A stretch of DNA of 64,000 nucleotides from Symsagittifera roscoffensis (lineage: Eukaryota; Xenacoelomorpha; Acoela; Convolutidae): assembly GCF_963678635.1 (NCBI RefSeq), contig NC_087066.1, forward strand, positions 32,493,301 to 32,557,300, given 5' to 3'. Below the pieces are notes generated by a model. It searched no databases, had not been told where the DNA came from, and worked only from the letters and a program-made list of their open reading frames with translations. The position numbers and the translations under genes are program-made. Shown here piece by piece: positions 1 to 10,609 of this stretch (its first letter is position 1; every line of letters begins with the position of its first letter).

Positions 1-640
1 GTTTACAAAAAATCTTCATGGAATCAGTTTTAGCAGTGGTTACAAAAAATATACTAAATTTGAAAAAACATTGAAAAATCTATAAGCCACAGAAACAGAA
101 TTTTTTGCAAAAGGTTAAGAAAAATGTAAGATTCTGTCAGAATTTTTGGAAACAAAGATTATTAATTTGGACAACTACGCTTGCCCTAAGTTTCAGTTTT
201 TGATATTCAAAGATGAAGAATATGTCTGGAGGTGTAGCAACTACTCATTTGGTCATGCAAAAACTCTTGACTGTGCAGAAAGAAAAGCATTTGCATACGA
301 AACATGAACTCGATGTTTTTTTAACAAACTGCACATCATAATAATCTTAATGTAGTACCTTTTTCAAAATTTATTTAAATTTCAATGTCAATTTTTTTTA
401 AAGTTAATGTGGTCAATCAATGTGACAAGCCCATAAAATCATGGAAATTGTTTGGACGTACATGTAATAGATCTCTTTTAGTTTTTTGTGCCAATTTTTT
501 GTTATAGTTTTGATGCTACTATGTGCAATTGTTCGAATTATGTTATCTGAAACATGTGAAGAAACAACAGTTTGGGTAGCTGTCTTATCGAAGTACAGTC
601 GGTTATATTCTACCTTTCTACGTTCTCCAGAGCTATGAAT
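1..640. other. AT-rich sequence upstream of the Polinton relic
   Basis: There is no intact gene here. A short open stretch at about 182-307 on the + strand (D-E-E-Y-V-W-R-C followed by F-G-H-A-K-T) reads like real protein and ends in a stop. It may belong to the neighbouring Polinton, but I do not recognise it. The rest is AT-rich with no visible structure. Confidence 0.4.
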
Positions 641-659
641 AAAATAATATCTACCAAAA

Positions 660-1530
660 ACGAATATTTATTGCCCTAGTTGCACCAAGTGGATCTGGAA
701 AACCTCATTTTTTTTGATTGGTTGAAAATTGGTAGTTTTCAACCACCAGCATTCGACAAATTTTTTTAAATTTTATCATTGTTATCAAGCTCTTTATAGT
801 CAAATGCAAAGAAAAAACCTTAATTTTATCCAGGGAATCGATTTTGACTTAATTGAAAATCTTCCTAAAAACGGAACTAAGTGTTTGCCCATATTTGATG
901 TTTCTTGTGAAGGAATTTGGAACTCCAAACATTTTGTAAAAATTGCCACTGCTGGGAGACATAGGGGACTGAATACAATATACATCAAACACAATTTATT
1001 TCATCGAAGCAAATTAGGAAGAGATGTAGAGTTACAAAATACACACATAGTCTTGTTTAATTCGCCGAGGGATGTTTTAGAATTAACATTAAGTCAACAA
1101 CTAGGTCTAGCATCTCAATTGAAAGAGTGGTGTCAAGATGCATTATCTGTTCTTTATGGTCATTTACTTAATGATTTAACCCCAAAAACAGTTGATTCAC
1201 TTAGATATTGCTCTAATAGTGGTTCAGTTCCAAGAAAATTTTATTTACCAGCTGGAATAGAGACCAAATTTTTGGACAATGAGTACACAATACTTCTCTA
1301 TTCTCCCAATATTTCAAAAATTTTCCCTAATGCTACGAAAACAATTCATTCTCAATTGTCCAAAAAATTTCATTCAGTTTCCCAGCGAATATTTAATAAA
1401 CCTATTAAGAGGAGAGCTTCGAGATCTTTGGAAAGAGGACGTCGTAAAATTTCGAAAAGAAATTTCAGAACTAACACAAAAAAGAACTCTTCTACACAAA
1501 AGAAGAATTATTTGAAGTTCAACTAAAGAG
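660..1530 (+). pseudogene. Polinton packaging ATPase (FtsK/HerA type), broken
   Basis: A Walker A-like loop is visible at about 683-703 (A-P-S-G-S-G-K, followed by Pro where Thr is expected). Reading breaks soon after it at a stop near 716, and the family-like sequence resumes in another frame. At about 890-905 a hydrophobic strand plus Asp (L-P-I-F-D) marks a degraded Walker B. A block rich in conserved-looking residues follows (I-A-T-A-G-R-H-R-G, then I-V-L-F-N-S-P-R-D). In Polintons this enzyme packages DNA into capsids. The lost Walker A Thr and the frame breaks make it a pseudogene. The open frame continues as basic Arg/Lys-rich sequence to 1526, of uncertain meaning. Confidence 0.75.
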
Positions 1531-1870
1531 TTACAATTGATATCTATCATCACCCCTTTTGTCATTAATGGGTTGAGATAGTATGGAGCAGTTTGTTTTA
1601 ATTCCGTACTCAGGTTATCAATCACAAAGTACACTTCCATCAAAACAAAAATTGGAACAAAAGCAAGAAAAAGAGGACATTGTACCAAAAAAAAAGTGAT
1701 TCTGTTTACAAAGCTGTTAAAGCGAGGTTGAAAATGAGCAACAATAAGCACCTTTCTGATTTAATTCTGATTTCTCCTAGAAATAAACTCAGTCAGTAAG
1801 ACAATATTATATCAGATAATCGAGATAAAAAAGCATCTACTGTAGACTTTGTGTGTGCACTAATGTGAAA
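1531..1870. other. Spacer within the Polinton relic
   Basis: No convincing coding signal lies between the ATPase and integrase relics. The sequence is AT-rich. Confidence 0.4.
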
Positions 1871-2890
1871 AAATATCGATTTTCCAGATATTTGCTTTAC
1901 TTTTTGGAAGCAACTCAGCTTCCTTCTAAACTTGCTATTAACAAGAATCCCAAAGCAAAAGAAAGAGGAACTTGGATCCCTTTCAAAATCTGAAAAGGTA
2001 AGACTAAACAGATTGTGTTCTATGGGCCGAGCTGCGAACGGTTTTATTCAACACTTGAGTAAAGCGAGTGGTTTATCAAAAAAGAAAGTAGAAGAGTTTT
2101 ACAAACCAAGACATCGTATACAAAATTTGGTCCTTCAATCAGGCGTTTCCGAAGACTTCAAGCTTTTTCTAAATGTATCAATGAGATCTGTTGTATGGAC
2201 TTGGCTTTTGTAGACAAGTTAGCTAGTCAAAACAATGGAGCCAAGTATTTATTAGTTGCTGTGGATATTATTTCGAGATTTGTCAGAGTTCAAACAGTGA
2301 AAACAAACTATGCCAAAGACATTTTACAAGCTTTCAGAAAAAGTTTTCTGAAAAAAAAAACACCCCTGAAAAACTTTGGCTTGATAAAGGAACAGAATAT
2401 GGGGGAATTTTTAAGAAATTTTACCAGGAGAAAGATATTGAAATCTACTCAACAATGAGTGAGATAAAAGCTGCGTTTGCAGAGAGAGCAATTCAGTCTT
2501 TAAAACATATAGTATATCGTTATATTGGAGATCATGGTGAAAATTTTGTTCCCAAATTGCAGCAATTTGTTTCTACATTGAACTGTCACAAAAATCGATA
2601 AATTGGAAAATCTCGAGAGATGTAAAAAAAAAGTAACTTTTTATCAATTTTGTATAACAAATCATTCATGAAATATACTAAACCACAATTCAAAAATGCG
2701 ATAGAGTTAGAATTTCGAAAAATGATGTTCCGTTCCGAAAAGGATACAAACCACAATTTACAGATGAAATTTTTGAAGTTTCGGCAATATCTACAAAAAA
2801 ACTCCTATATAAATTATCAAAAATCTCCAAAAAGAAGAAATTTTGGCCAAATTTATGAGAAAAAGCTGAAAAAATGTTCAAATTAAAGGT
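1870..2890 (+). pseudogene. Polinton retrovirus-type integrase, frameshifted
   Basis: Three pieces in different frames make up one integrase. An N-terminal helical part lies at 1932-2190. The catalytic core begins at about 2195 (M-D-L-A-F-V-D-K-L, first Asp) and continues through I-I-S-R-F (second Asp nearby) to a region at about 2380-2560 holding the expected Glu within A-F-A-E-R-A-I-Q-S-L-K. A C-terminal segment of basic, chromodomain-side character lies at 2650-2886. At least three frame changes separate them. Integrases of this class join Polinton ends to host DNA by DDE chemistry. This copy cannot encode an active enzyme as it stands. Confidence 0.75.
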
Positions 2891-2929
2891 AAGTCATTTT
2901 TTAAATTGCATTTTTATTGATCAGTTGTC

Positions 2930-3751
2930 ATGGATTCTTTTACTATTGAGCTAGTTTCTAATGCTTGTACTAATTGTTATCCGAATAATAGTCTAGTTCC
3001 TTTACAAATTTTCTACCGGATCAAATGCATCTTAAAGGAGAATGGGGGGTTGCTGTTTCAGAAACATTGTACACTTCATTGTACCAAAACGTTACTGAGG
3101 GAAAGTTTACTTTCATAGATGACCGAGAAAGTCCTGAGGAAAAAAAGATTCAACCGATGCATATCGAACTTGGATTGTATCCAAATATTGTTGATATAGT
3201 TATAGCCATGAATGGCAAAGTTCGAAAACGTATTGGCGAACAAAAATATGAATATAACGGAATTTATATTTCAGTAGATAAAATTACACAAAAATTGCCA
3301 TTCATTTGCCAGAGGATCAATCAGTGTTTCTAATTCAGAGTGCTGATTTGAGTCACATTTTTGGTTGTGATTTAGAACAAAATCAGTCAGGGGTTATAAT
3401 GAAAAGAAAAGGTCCAAATTATCCTTAGTATTTTTACGACATTATAAGAATACATTCCCTGATGATTTATAGTGATATTATAGAACATAATATAGTAGGT
3501 GATACAAAAACTCCTTCACTTCGTTGTATTCCTTTCATTATCAAAGTAAAAAATGGAGACATAATTTCTATAGGACAGTAATTGAATTACCAATACTTTA
3601 CGAATCTACAATTTAAATATTTATTAAAAAACTCTTTCCGCAGCATAAAAGTAGAACTAAGGGATACTACAGGTGAAAAAATTCCTTTTGTGTCCGTAGG
3701 AATTACACGAGTTGTTCTCTTGTTACGCAAGATTTCGGATAATAATTTTTG
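2930..3751 (+). pseudogene. Polinton minor capsid (penton-like) protein, frameshifted
   Basis: The open start at 2930 (M-D-S-F-T-I-E-L) passes through a frame change into 3025-3333 (G-E-W-G-V-A-V-S-E and L-G-L-Y-P-N-I-V-D-I-V). Further same-strand pieces lie at about 3300-3420 and 3430-3580, and at 3630-3751 ending in a stop (I-P-F-V-S-V-G-I-T-R). The order and spacing fit one protein of roughly 270 residues, the usual size of the Polinton single jelly-roll minor capsid protein. I assign it by gene position and overall resemblance, so the penton role is an inference. Several frameshifts disable it. Confidence 0.6.
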
Positions 3752-4154
3752 ATTTATACTTCATACGAGCTGGTTGCTCAAAGTTCATCTAGTTTTCCTA
3801 TTTTTAGTGGACATGCAAGACAACGTGGAAGAAGATTTGGTGCTCTTGCACAAACTTTTGGGAGAACTGCAATTCCCTTTATTAAAAATTATATATTCCA
3901 AGCTGCAAAAAGAATCGGAGCAGATTTATTTGAAATTGCTGCTCCAGAGATTGGAGAGGTTGTCAGTGGACGAAAATAACTCAAAACCTTTGCAAAAGGT
4001 GTTGGAAGAAAAACAGTTCGAAAACAGTTGGGAGGTGGAAAAAAGTAATCCAAGGGTAAAACTAGAAGAAACATTTCTCGAAAAAGTAGTTCGAAAATCA
4101 GTCGCTCTCGCAAAGACATTTTTGACAAAACAAACTGAGCTTAAATCAAAGTAG
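3749..4154 (+). pseudogene. Small basic Polinton core/capsid-associated protein, frameshifted
   Basis: The first part (3749-3979) contains a short Arg-rich motif (R-Q-R-G-R-R-F-G-A-L) followed by an amphipathic helix-like stretch (A-A-K-R-I-G-A-D-L). The second part, in another frame to 4154, is Lys/Arg-rich. This arrangement, directly after the minor capsid gene, resembles the small basic proteins that Polintons encode between their capsid genes. The exact function is unproven. The frame change near 3970-4000 makes it a probable pseudogene. Confidence 0.5.
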
Positions 4155-4159
4155 TCATT

Positions 4160-4966
4160 TTTGGTACGCAGCTTTTACAAATTCTTCTTTGGAGATTTTT
4201 GATAAAATCCCAGTTTTGGAAACATTTAGTTCCTCTTACACTCAAGAATTATTTCCCAGCACTTCTCTTGATGAAAGCAATATTGAGTTTGAATTTGAGA
4301 CGCACTGTAGTCTGTATTTGCACAGGAAGATTGTTTGAAGCTTTCAAAAAAGAAAAAGCAGAACATAAAGCAAAATCGGAGAAAGATTCAGATGAGGAAC
4401 CACAAACTTGCTTAGCTTTTGTAAACAATCTACTACATTCTCTATTCTCCAATTGTGATTTTTCTTTTAATAATACAATGGCTTACAACGCCAATGGATT
4501 ATATACTCATAAAGCACAAATATCGAAGGAATTCAACTCGTCGGCAGTGAGTAGTAAAGGAATACTTGCTTGTCACGGATATAGTTTTGAAGAATATCGG
4601 GAACCATTTGATATGAATCCGTTTACTGATAGAGCAAGTTCTTTAGGAGCAAGGATAACTTTTTAACTTTATGGCAGGCTAGCCATTGACTGAACAGTTG
4701 CATTATCCAGAATTAGTGGAGAAAGCTTGAGATTAGAAATGTTTTTCCAATTTCCCTTGGAGCAAGTAAGGGAAGTGATATTCTTGGGAGAAAGACCACC
4801 AAACATTCAAATTGACAAATTCGGAACAGTCGCTAAAATGTTTAATTTTTTTCTAAGTTTTCAGGTTCCTATAAAAACATTGAAAATTTTTTGGGATTTT
4901 TCATCGTTATTGTCTCTGTACTATCTATTTTGTTTTTCTTCAGAGCTAAAACTGCAGAAAAAATAG
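4160..4966 (+). pseudogene. Major capsid protein relic of the Polinton (truncated)
   Basis: Open sequence at 4199-4666 contains a recognisable block (Y-N-A-N-G-L-Y-T-H-K-A, then G-I-L-A-C-H-G-Y) preceded by an acidic/Lys-rich linker. I associate this block with Polinton double jelly-roll major capsid proteins. Those proteins are normally around 500-650 residues, but the protease begins only about 0.5 kb further on, so most of the C-terminal half is missing. A further open piece at 4727-4966 (F-P-L-E-Q-V-R-E-V) may be decayed remainder. I call it a truncated pseudogene. Confidence 0.55.
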
Positions 4967-5089
4967 CGATTGAATGTTGCCTAGTTGAAAAGCCGAGACA
5001 CTTTGTCAACATAGACTGTAAAACAGTGTTCAATAACCGTTGTCTACTACATACGACTTGTGTATAGGACTTTGTTGATTCAAAACCTA

Positions 5090-5589
5090 AATGCCTGTAC
5101 GTCATTAATCAATCTCTTTTTGTCCTAAAGTTTTCTATCAAACTAGCAATTTCCTTGATTTTAGATGTGAATGAATTTACAATTGCAATGATGAATATAT
5201 TTTCCTTTTTGCAAGTTATTGAAAGAATTCCAGAGCTCAGGTTCAAGTACATGGGATCATACCCTTCTGATACAGTACCTCAACTAACAAAATACTCTTT
5301 TGCAAATATTAACTCAGCCTCAAGCAATGATAGAGGCGAACACTGGATCAAGATTGCTCGACTTGATAAAGGTTACTTTTTTGCTGATTTGTTGGGTAGA
5401 AAGGGATCAACTTACCCCTTTTTGACAAAAAGGTATCGACGAATGGTTCCTCGAAAGCTACAAAAAACTGATAATTTGTGTAATTTTTACGCAATTTATT
5501 CAGCATTTCTTCTTTTTAAATTCTTCAAGAAGAACTTGTATAATGTTCATGATGTGCATGTTTTGAATTTCATCAGTATTTTTATGTAA
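5090..5589 (+). pseudogene. Adenain-like cysteine protease of the Polinton
   Basis: The open frame to 5589 covers the core of an adenovirus-type maturation protease. Features seen are Y-P-S-D, then G-E-H-W-I-K-I (candidate catalytic His), then Y-F-F-A-D-L-L-G-R, then L-Q-K-T-D-N-L-C-N-F-Y (candidate nucleophile Cys after an upstream Gln), with V-H-D-V-H-V-L-N-F-I near the end. The stretch from 5155 to 5589 is uninterrupted, the best preserved of the Polinton genes, but the N-terminus is unclear. In Polintons this enzyme processes capsid proteins. Residue 3' of the Cys is Asn where Gly is common, and all neighbours are broken, so I list it as a pseudogene. Confidence 0.65.
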
Positions 5590-6199
5590 AAGTGCATTTT
5601 ATATTTGTAAGTCTAATTTTGCAGTAAATTTACTATACGATGTAGTGAATTGTTTATTTATTTAAGTAATTTAAACGTTTATATTCGTTAATATTTTTAC
5701 CAAGACCATCTTTGCAACTAACCTTTCGATGAGAAACACGGAGAAAGATGATGGGATATGGATGTTGTAGTTCCCCTTTTCAAAGAATTATCGATAGAAT
5801 AGATAATTTTACGAAAATTGTAACCAACTTCTAGTCAATTGTATAATCCTCTTAAAAGTTTTCTCTGAGAAAGATAGAAAAATTATTATACATTAATATC
5901 ATCCACAAAAAAATTATGATACTATATCTCTCTCAGTGTAAACTTTTACCGGGGCAAAACAATTGACAAATTTGGATGACAATTTTTGGAAAATTTCAGA
6001 AATTTTTAATTTTTTTCAAAGGTTAAAGAAAAATTAATAACAGAGAAGTGAAAATAACCGTAGCAAGAAATAAGACAGAATAAATAAACCGAATGAGGTA
6101 GAAATAAGAACTAGATAAAAATATCTGATTGGTTGAAACTTGAAAATTTTTGCAAATTTTTATCTTAGTTCCAACGAAAAGTTCATGCAATTTTGTTTG
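5590..6199. other. AT-rich spacer without recognisable genes
   Basis: I see no coding sequence and no repeat shared with the rest of the window until the LINE array starts at about 6200. Confidence 0.4.
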
Positions 6200-6871
6200 G
6201 ATGTTTTTCAATTTTTTATAAAAAATTAAAATTTATTTCTCTCAGGAAAAAAATTCACGCTTCAATAACTCTGTGGGAAACTGCTTATATGCATTTGTCA
6301 TATGATCATGGGATAATTATGTGAAAAAAGTTAAAATAGTTTATAAAATTAATAAGTATAATGGAGCTGTCATCCGTTCCCCAGATAACCTGGGGAATAA
6401 AAGATTAAGTGGGATTTAAAAGTAATCAACCGTGAGGAAGTGTCTTGGTTCCCTTGATATCCCGTGGAGCGGAATAATTAACCTGTCAAAAATAATCCCC
6501 TCTTGACAATTTTCCCCAGGTAACCTGAGGGAATATAAGTTAGTTGAAATAAGTGTTTAAGAGATTCTTTCGAAAAAAAATATTCTGTGATATCATAGTT
6601 TATGAAAACATGTTCTAAACTGAAACTTTATTTTGTCGAAACTTACCATCTAAAACTTACCATTTAAAAAAAATTCGATCTTTCAAGATAAAATTTTTTT
6701 CTAAGATAAAAATCTATTTGTAAGTAAACCTTGAAAATTTTTCGAAAATTGTTCCAAATTTTACCATTTGAAACTTGTGAGTGAGGTTTTGGTCGGTTCC
6801 CATCCGTTTCTTAAGTAAATACCATCTCTGAATTCTGATTTTTTCTGGTTGAAGCTATATCTGCTCAATGG

Positions 6872-7132
6872 TTAAGCGTTGAGCCAGTTAGAGGCTCCTT
6901 CTTCAGAGGCCAGGTCGATTGCGTATTTATCTCTATCATTTAAGGAGTTAATGAGTATTGTTTTCTTTCCGTTTGTTCTATCAGTTTTCATTTTTTTGAT
7001 TTTCGTACATTTTTTTTCTTGCTGTGTTATTGCTGTAACAAGATCTTCAGACTCCAGTACTAGTGATGTTTCCCTAGACCATTCTAGATAGCTTTCAAGA
7101 TCGGATGGCGGCTTGATGTTAAGGCCGTCCAT
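6872..7132 (-). pseudogene. LINE polyprotein fragment downstream of the RT domain, copy 1
   Basis: The minus strand reads through 86 residues, ending with A-I-D-L-A-S-E-E-G-A-S-N-W-L-N-A. I associate this signature with the region behind the reverse transcriptase in one group of animal LINEs. The identical protein recurs at 8569-8829. No intact element surrounds it, so it is a relic. Confidence 0.6.
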
Positions 7133-7496
7133 TTTAAGAGGTGTAAGGAAGATGTCTCTTGGATCTGGGGGTTTAATGTGTCTTTACTAACTAGGTTAGG
7201 TATTAATTGTTCTTTGATAATCTTTTCTATATTTCTATGTTTTTCATAGTGTTAGGCATTTTCCGGTTAAATAATGAAAAGTTTTCTTTAACTCCTTTAG
7301 TATAGCAGGCATAAACGTTTAAGGGGAGATTTTAGCAATTTTCGTCAGTATTTTTAAACTGGATGTGGTCAAATTGTTGAATTTTGAGGAACTTTTTACA
7401 ATCAGATTCTGTTACTATAACTGAACCAAGCACTCAGGCGCCTGCCTTCATAGTGGTTCCTTTTTTTCGAAGATTTTCTCAGCTTCACTGTAATTT

Positions 7497-7754
7497 TCAT
7501 ATTTGAAAAAAAATTCGGCATTTGGATGCTTGAACATGAAAGCCAAAAAATCTACCTAGTGATACAATTTTATCGAGGACGGTTCGTAAATTGCCTAACT
7601 TACCGACTGCGATTCCGTCGCCTGTGTACCACTTTTGATAGCTTGAACCCAGTGACATTAGTTCGTTTTTTATGCATTTGGTTATCGTACGCGTAATTTC
7701 TCCAGGCTTATGTTTCTTTCTCCTGGATTCCGATCTAAGGGTATCAATCAACAT
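7497..7754 (-). pseudogene. LINE reverse transcriptase active-site fragment, copy 1
   Basis: The minus strand has Q-K-W-Y-T-G-D-G-I-A-V-G-K-L-G-N-L followed by F-G-F-H-V-Q-A-S-K-C. This has the layout of the catalytic (Y/F)xDD region plus the next RT motif, but the active-site Asp pair is replaced by T-G-D, so it is inactive. The fragment belongs to the duplicated unit and matches 9132-9452. Confidence 0.65.
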
Positions 7755-8568
7755 GCGTTATATGGGTCCGTTAGTTCTGGAATTAATTCTTCGGTAGCCA
7801 ATTTTATGGCAGTTTTAGCAATTGTTTTTGAAATCTCAACTGATTGTTACCCAAAGTATGTTAAAATACGTCTCGATTCATTTGCAATAGGGCAAGATGT
7901 TTTTCAATTTTTTATATGAAAAATTAAAATTTATTTCTCTCAGGAAAAAAATTCACGCTTCAATAACTCTGTGGGAAACTGCTAATATGCATTTGTCATA
8001 TGATCATGGGATAATTATGTGAAAAAAGATAAAAAATTCATAAAATTAATAAGTATAATGGAGCTGTCATCCGTTCCCCAGATAACCTGGGGAATAAAAG
8101 ATTAAGTGGGATTTAAAAGTAATCAACCGTGAGGAAGTGTCTTGATTCCCCTGATATCCCGTGGAGTGGAATAATTAACCTGTCAAAACTAATCCCCTCT
8201 TGACAATTTTCCCCAGATAACCTGAGGGAATATAAGTAAGTTGAAATCAGTATTTAAAAGATTCTTTCGAAAAAAAATATTCTGTGATATCATAGTTTAT
8301 GAAAACATGTTCTAAACTGAAGCTTTATTTTGTCGCAACTTACCATCTGAAAGTTACCACTTAAAAAAAATTCGATCTTTCAAGATAAATTTTTTTTCTA
8401 AGATAAAAATCTATTTGAAAGTAAATCTTGAAAATTTTTTAAAAATTGTTCCAAATTTTACCATTTGAAGCTTGTGAGTGAGGTTTTGGTCGGTTCTCAT
8501 CCGTTTCTTAAGTAGATACCATTTCTGAATTCTGATTTTTTCTGGTTGAAGCTATATCTGCTCAATGG

Positions 8569-8829
8569 TTAAGCGTTGAGCCAGTTAGAGGCTCCTTCTT
8601 CAGAGGCCAGGTCGATTGCGTATTTATCTCTATCATTTAAGGAGTTAATGAGTATTGTTTTCTTTCCGTTTGTTCTATCAGTTTTCATTTTTTTGATTTT
8701 CGTACATTTTTTTTCTTGCTGTGTTATTGCTGTAACAAGATCTTCAGACTCCAGTACTAGTGATGTTTCCCTAGACCATTCTAGATAGCTTTCAAGATCG
8801 GATGGCGGCTTGATGTTAAGGCCGTCCAT
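8569..8829 (-). pseudogene. LINE polyprotein fragment downstream of the RT domain, copy 2
   Basis: The protein is identical to that of 6872-7132, displaced by 1697 bases. Perfect identity here, with flanks that diverge slightly, indicates a recent tandem duplication or gene conversion. Confidence 0.6.
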
Positions 8830-9131
8830 TTTAAGAGGTGTAAGGAAGATGTCTCTTGGATCTGGGGGTTTAATGTGTCTTTACTAACTAGGTTAGGTAT
8901 TAATTGTTCTTTGATAATCTTTTCTTATATTTCTATGTTTTTCATAGTGTTAGGCATTTTCCGGTTAAATAATGAAAAGTTTTCTTTAACTCCTTTAGTA
9001 TAGCAGGCATAAACGTTTAAGGGGAGATTTTAGCAATTTTCGTCAGTATTTTTAAACTGGATGTGGTCAAACTGTTGAATTTCGAGGAATTTTTTACAAT
9101 CAGATTCTGTTACTATAACTGAACCAAGCAC

Positions 9132-9452
9132 TCAGGCGCCTGCCTTCATAGTGGTTCCTGTTTTTTCAAAGATTTTCTCAGCTTCACTGTAATTTTCATA
9201 TTTGAAAAAAATTCGGTATTTGGATGCATGATTTTGAAAGCCAAAAAATTTACCTTGTGATACAATTTTATCGAGGACGGTTTGTAAATTGCCTAACTTA
9301 CCGACTGCGATTCCGTCGCCTGCGTACCATTTTTGATAGCTTGAATCCAGCGACATTGGTTCGTTTTTCAGGCATTCGGTTATCGTACGCGTAATATCTC
9401 CAAGCCTATGGTTCTTTCTCCTGGATTTCGATCTGAGGGTATCAATCAACAT
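9132..9452 (-). pseudogene. LINE reverse transcriptase active-site fragment, copy 2
   Basis: The minus strand shows Q-K-W-Y-A-G-D-G-I-A-V-G-K-L. The active site reads Y-A-G-D where Y/F-A-D-D is expected, so it has lost one catalytic Asp. It extends further than copy 1, through an acidic region (Y-S-E-A-E-K-I-F-E-K-T) that normally follows in this LINE group. Confidence 0.65.
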
Positions 9453-9755
9453 GCGTTATATGCGTTCGTTAGTTCTGGATTTAATTCTTCGGTAGCCAAT
9501 TTTTTGGCAATTTTAGCAATTGTTTTTGAAATCTCAACTGATTGTTACCCGAAGTATGTTAAAATACGTCTCGATTCATTTGCATTAGGGCAAGATGTTT
9601 TTCAATTTTTTATGAAAAATTAATATTTATTTCTCTCAGGAAAAAAATTCGCGCTTCAATAACACTGTGGGAAACTGCTAATATGCATTTGTCATATGAT
9701 CATGGGATAATTATGTGAAAAAAGATGAAATAATTCATAAAATTAATAAAAATAA

Positions 9756-10060
9756 TGGATTTTGAGTTGTTTTAATTTCTATAGTGGAAGGTTTTCTTGA
9801 GTTTTGTGAGTGTGGGGCAGTGGAAGGTTGAGAGTGCATTTGGGGGAGCGTGGTTGTAGCTAGGGTTTGAGGATTGCATTCATGCCTGTCGTTAGCTGAA
9901 TAAAAGTGGGAGGTGCAGCGATGACAGCCGAAATCGTCAAAATGATCACTGCTGCTGACTAGGCCGCTGCATTTTACATGCATGTAGCCTGGGTATGTGA
10001 AGCACCAAACACCTCCGCCTCGCAAGCTGTCTTTACATATAAGGCACCGTAGGCAACGTG
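9756..10060 (-). pseudogene. LINE N-terminal PHD-type zinc finger fragment
   Basis: On the minus strand a Cys-rich module is visible: R-C-L-R-C-L-I-C, then G-G-G-V-W-C-F-T-Y-P-G-Y-M-H-V-K-C-S-G-L, then D-F-G-C-H-R-C. This C-x2-C ... W-C ... H-V-x-C ... C-x2-C pattern is the PHD-like finger found near the N-terminus of some CR1/L2-type LINE proteins. The open frame ends near 9735. Its position on the same strand as the RT fragments suggests the same original element. Confidence 0.55.
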
Positions 10061-10379
10061 CTTGAGTAGCCCTTTGAGGAAGGACGGCGGTGTCAAGTTT
10101 GCGAGAGTGTTTTTAGAATAAACTTGCAAAAAAATAGTGAAGAAATTCTTACCGTTGAACAGGAAATGGATGCCATCACGGACGATCATATGAGGGTTTA
10201 GATTAAGTTTGAAGTTAGGTGAAACAATGAGTGTATGTAATTGAACAACCCATGATTTTGAATGAAAATTTTGCAATTTATTTCAGAGTTAGTACCATTC
10301 TGAATTATTTCGGCGATGATCAGTGTCTGGGGTTGAAACTTGTTGGTGACAAGGTTAATCAAAATTTTCCTCTGCGTTT

Positions 10380-10607
10380 CTAGTTTTTGATGCAGCCTGT
10401 TGTCATGTATCCAGCAATTTTTGTTACTGTATTTAGGCGCTTTGGTCTGTATTGCAAAACTGTTTCAAACAGATCATGAAGCGTTGCGCCGCGGTAGGAG
10501 TGAATTGTTGATTTTACCAGAGCTGGTTTGATATATTTGGTCCTTAAAGTCCCGATAACTAGTTTCTGTAAGAACTCAGGGATGCGTCTTGCCTGGAATC
10601 GTGGCAT
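10380..10607 (-). pseudogene. LINE esterase-like (SGNH-type) fragment
   Basis: The minus strand reads Y-R-G-A-T-L-H-D-L-F-E-T-V-L-Q-Y-R-P-K-R-L-N-T-V-T in pieces. This looks like the G-A-T-x-x-D-L plus beta-strand pattern of the SGNH/esterase domain carried by some LINE proteins. It is short, and the usual catalytic Gly-x-Asn-Asp end is not intact. Together with the neighbouring PHD fragment it suggests the 5' half of a minus-strand LINE. Confidence 0.4.
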
Positions 10608-10609
10608 CT

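Larger units (their letters stand above)
640..5600 (+). mobile_element. Degenerate Polinton/Maverick element
   Basis: Consecutive + strand relics match the Polinton (Maverick) gene set: a packaging ATPase, a retroviral-type integrase, two capsid-type proteins, a small basic core-like protein and an adenain-like cysteine protease. Nearly every gene is broken by frameshifts or stops, and no protein-primed DNA polymerase is seen in the window. No terminal inverted repeats could be recognised, so the boundaries are approximate and the left end may lie outside the window. Polintons are virus-related self-synthesising DNA transposons integrated in many animal genomes. This copy looks old and non-functional. 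The family assignment rests on gene content and order, with no search run. Confidence 0.82.
6200..9755 (-). mobile_element. Tandemly duplicated minus-strand LINE fragment
   Basis: A unit of about 1.70 kb occurs twice (about 6200-7895 and 7896-9594), followed by a third partial copy of its first 160 bases (9595-9755). Each unit carries the same minus-strand pieces of a non-LTR retrotransposon: reverse transcriptase active-site region and a region downstream of it. The copies differ by scattered substitutions and small indels. Each unit also has a small hairpin, CCCCAG-ATAA-CCTGGGG, near its left end (6378 and 8076). The arrangement can be read as three direct repeats of about 160 bases with LINE sequence between them. 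Confidence 0.7.
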
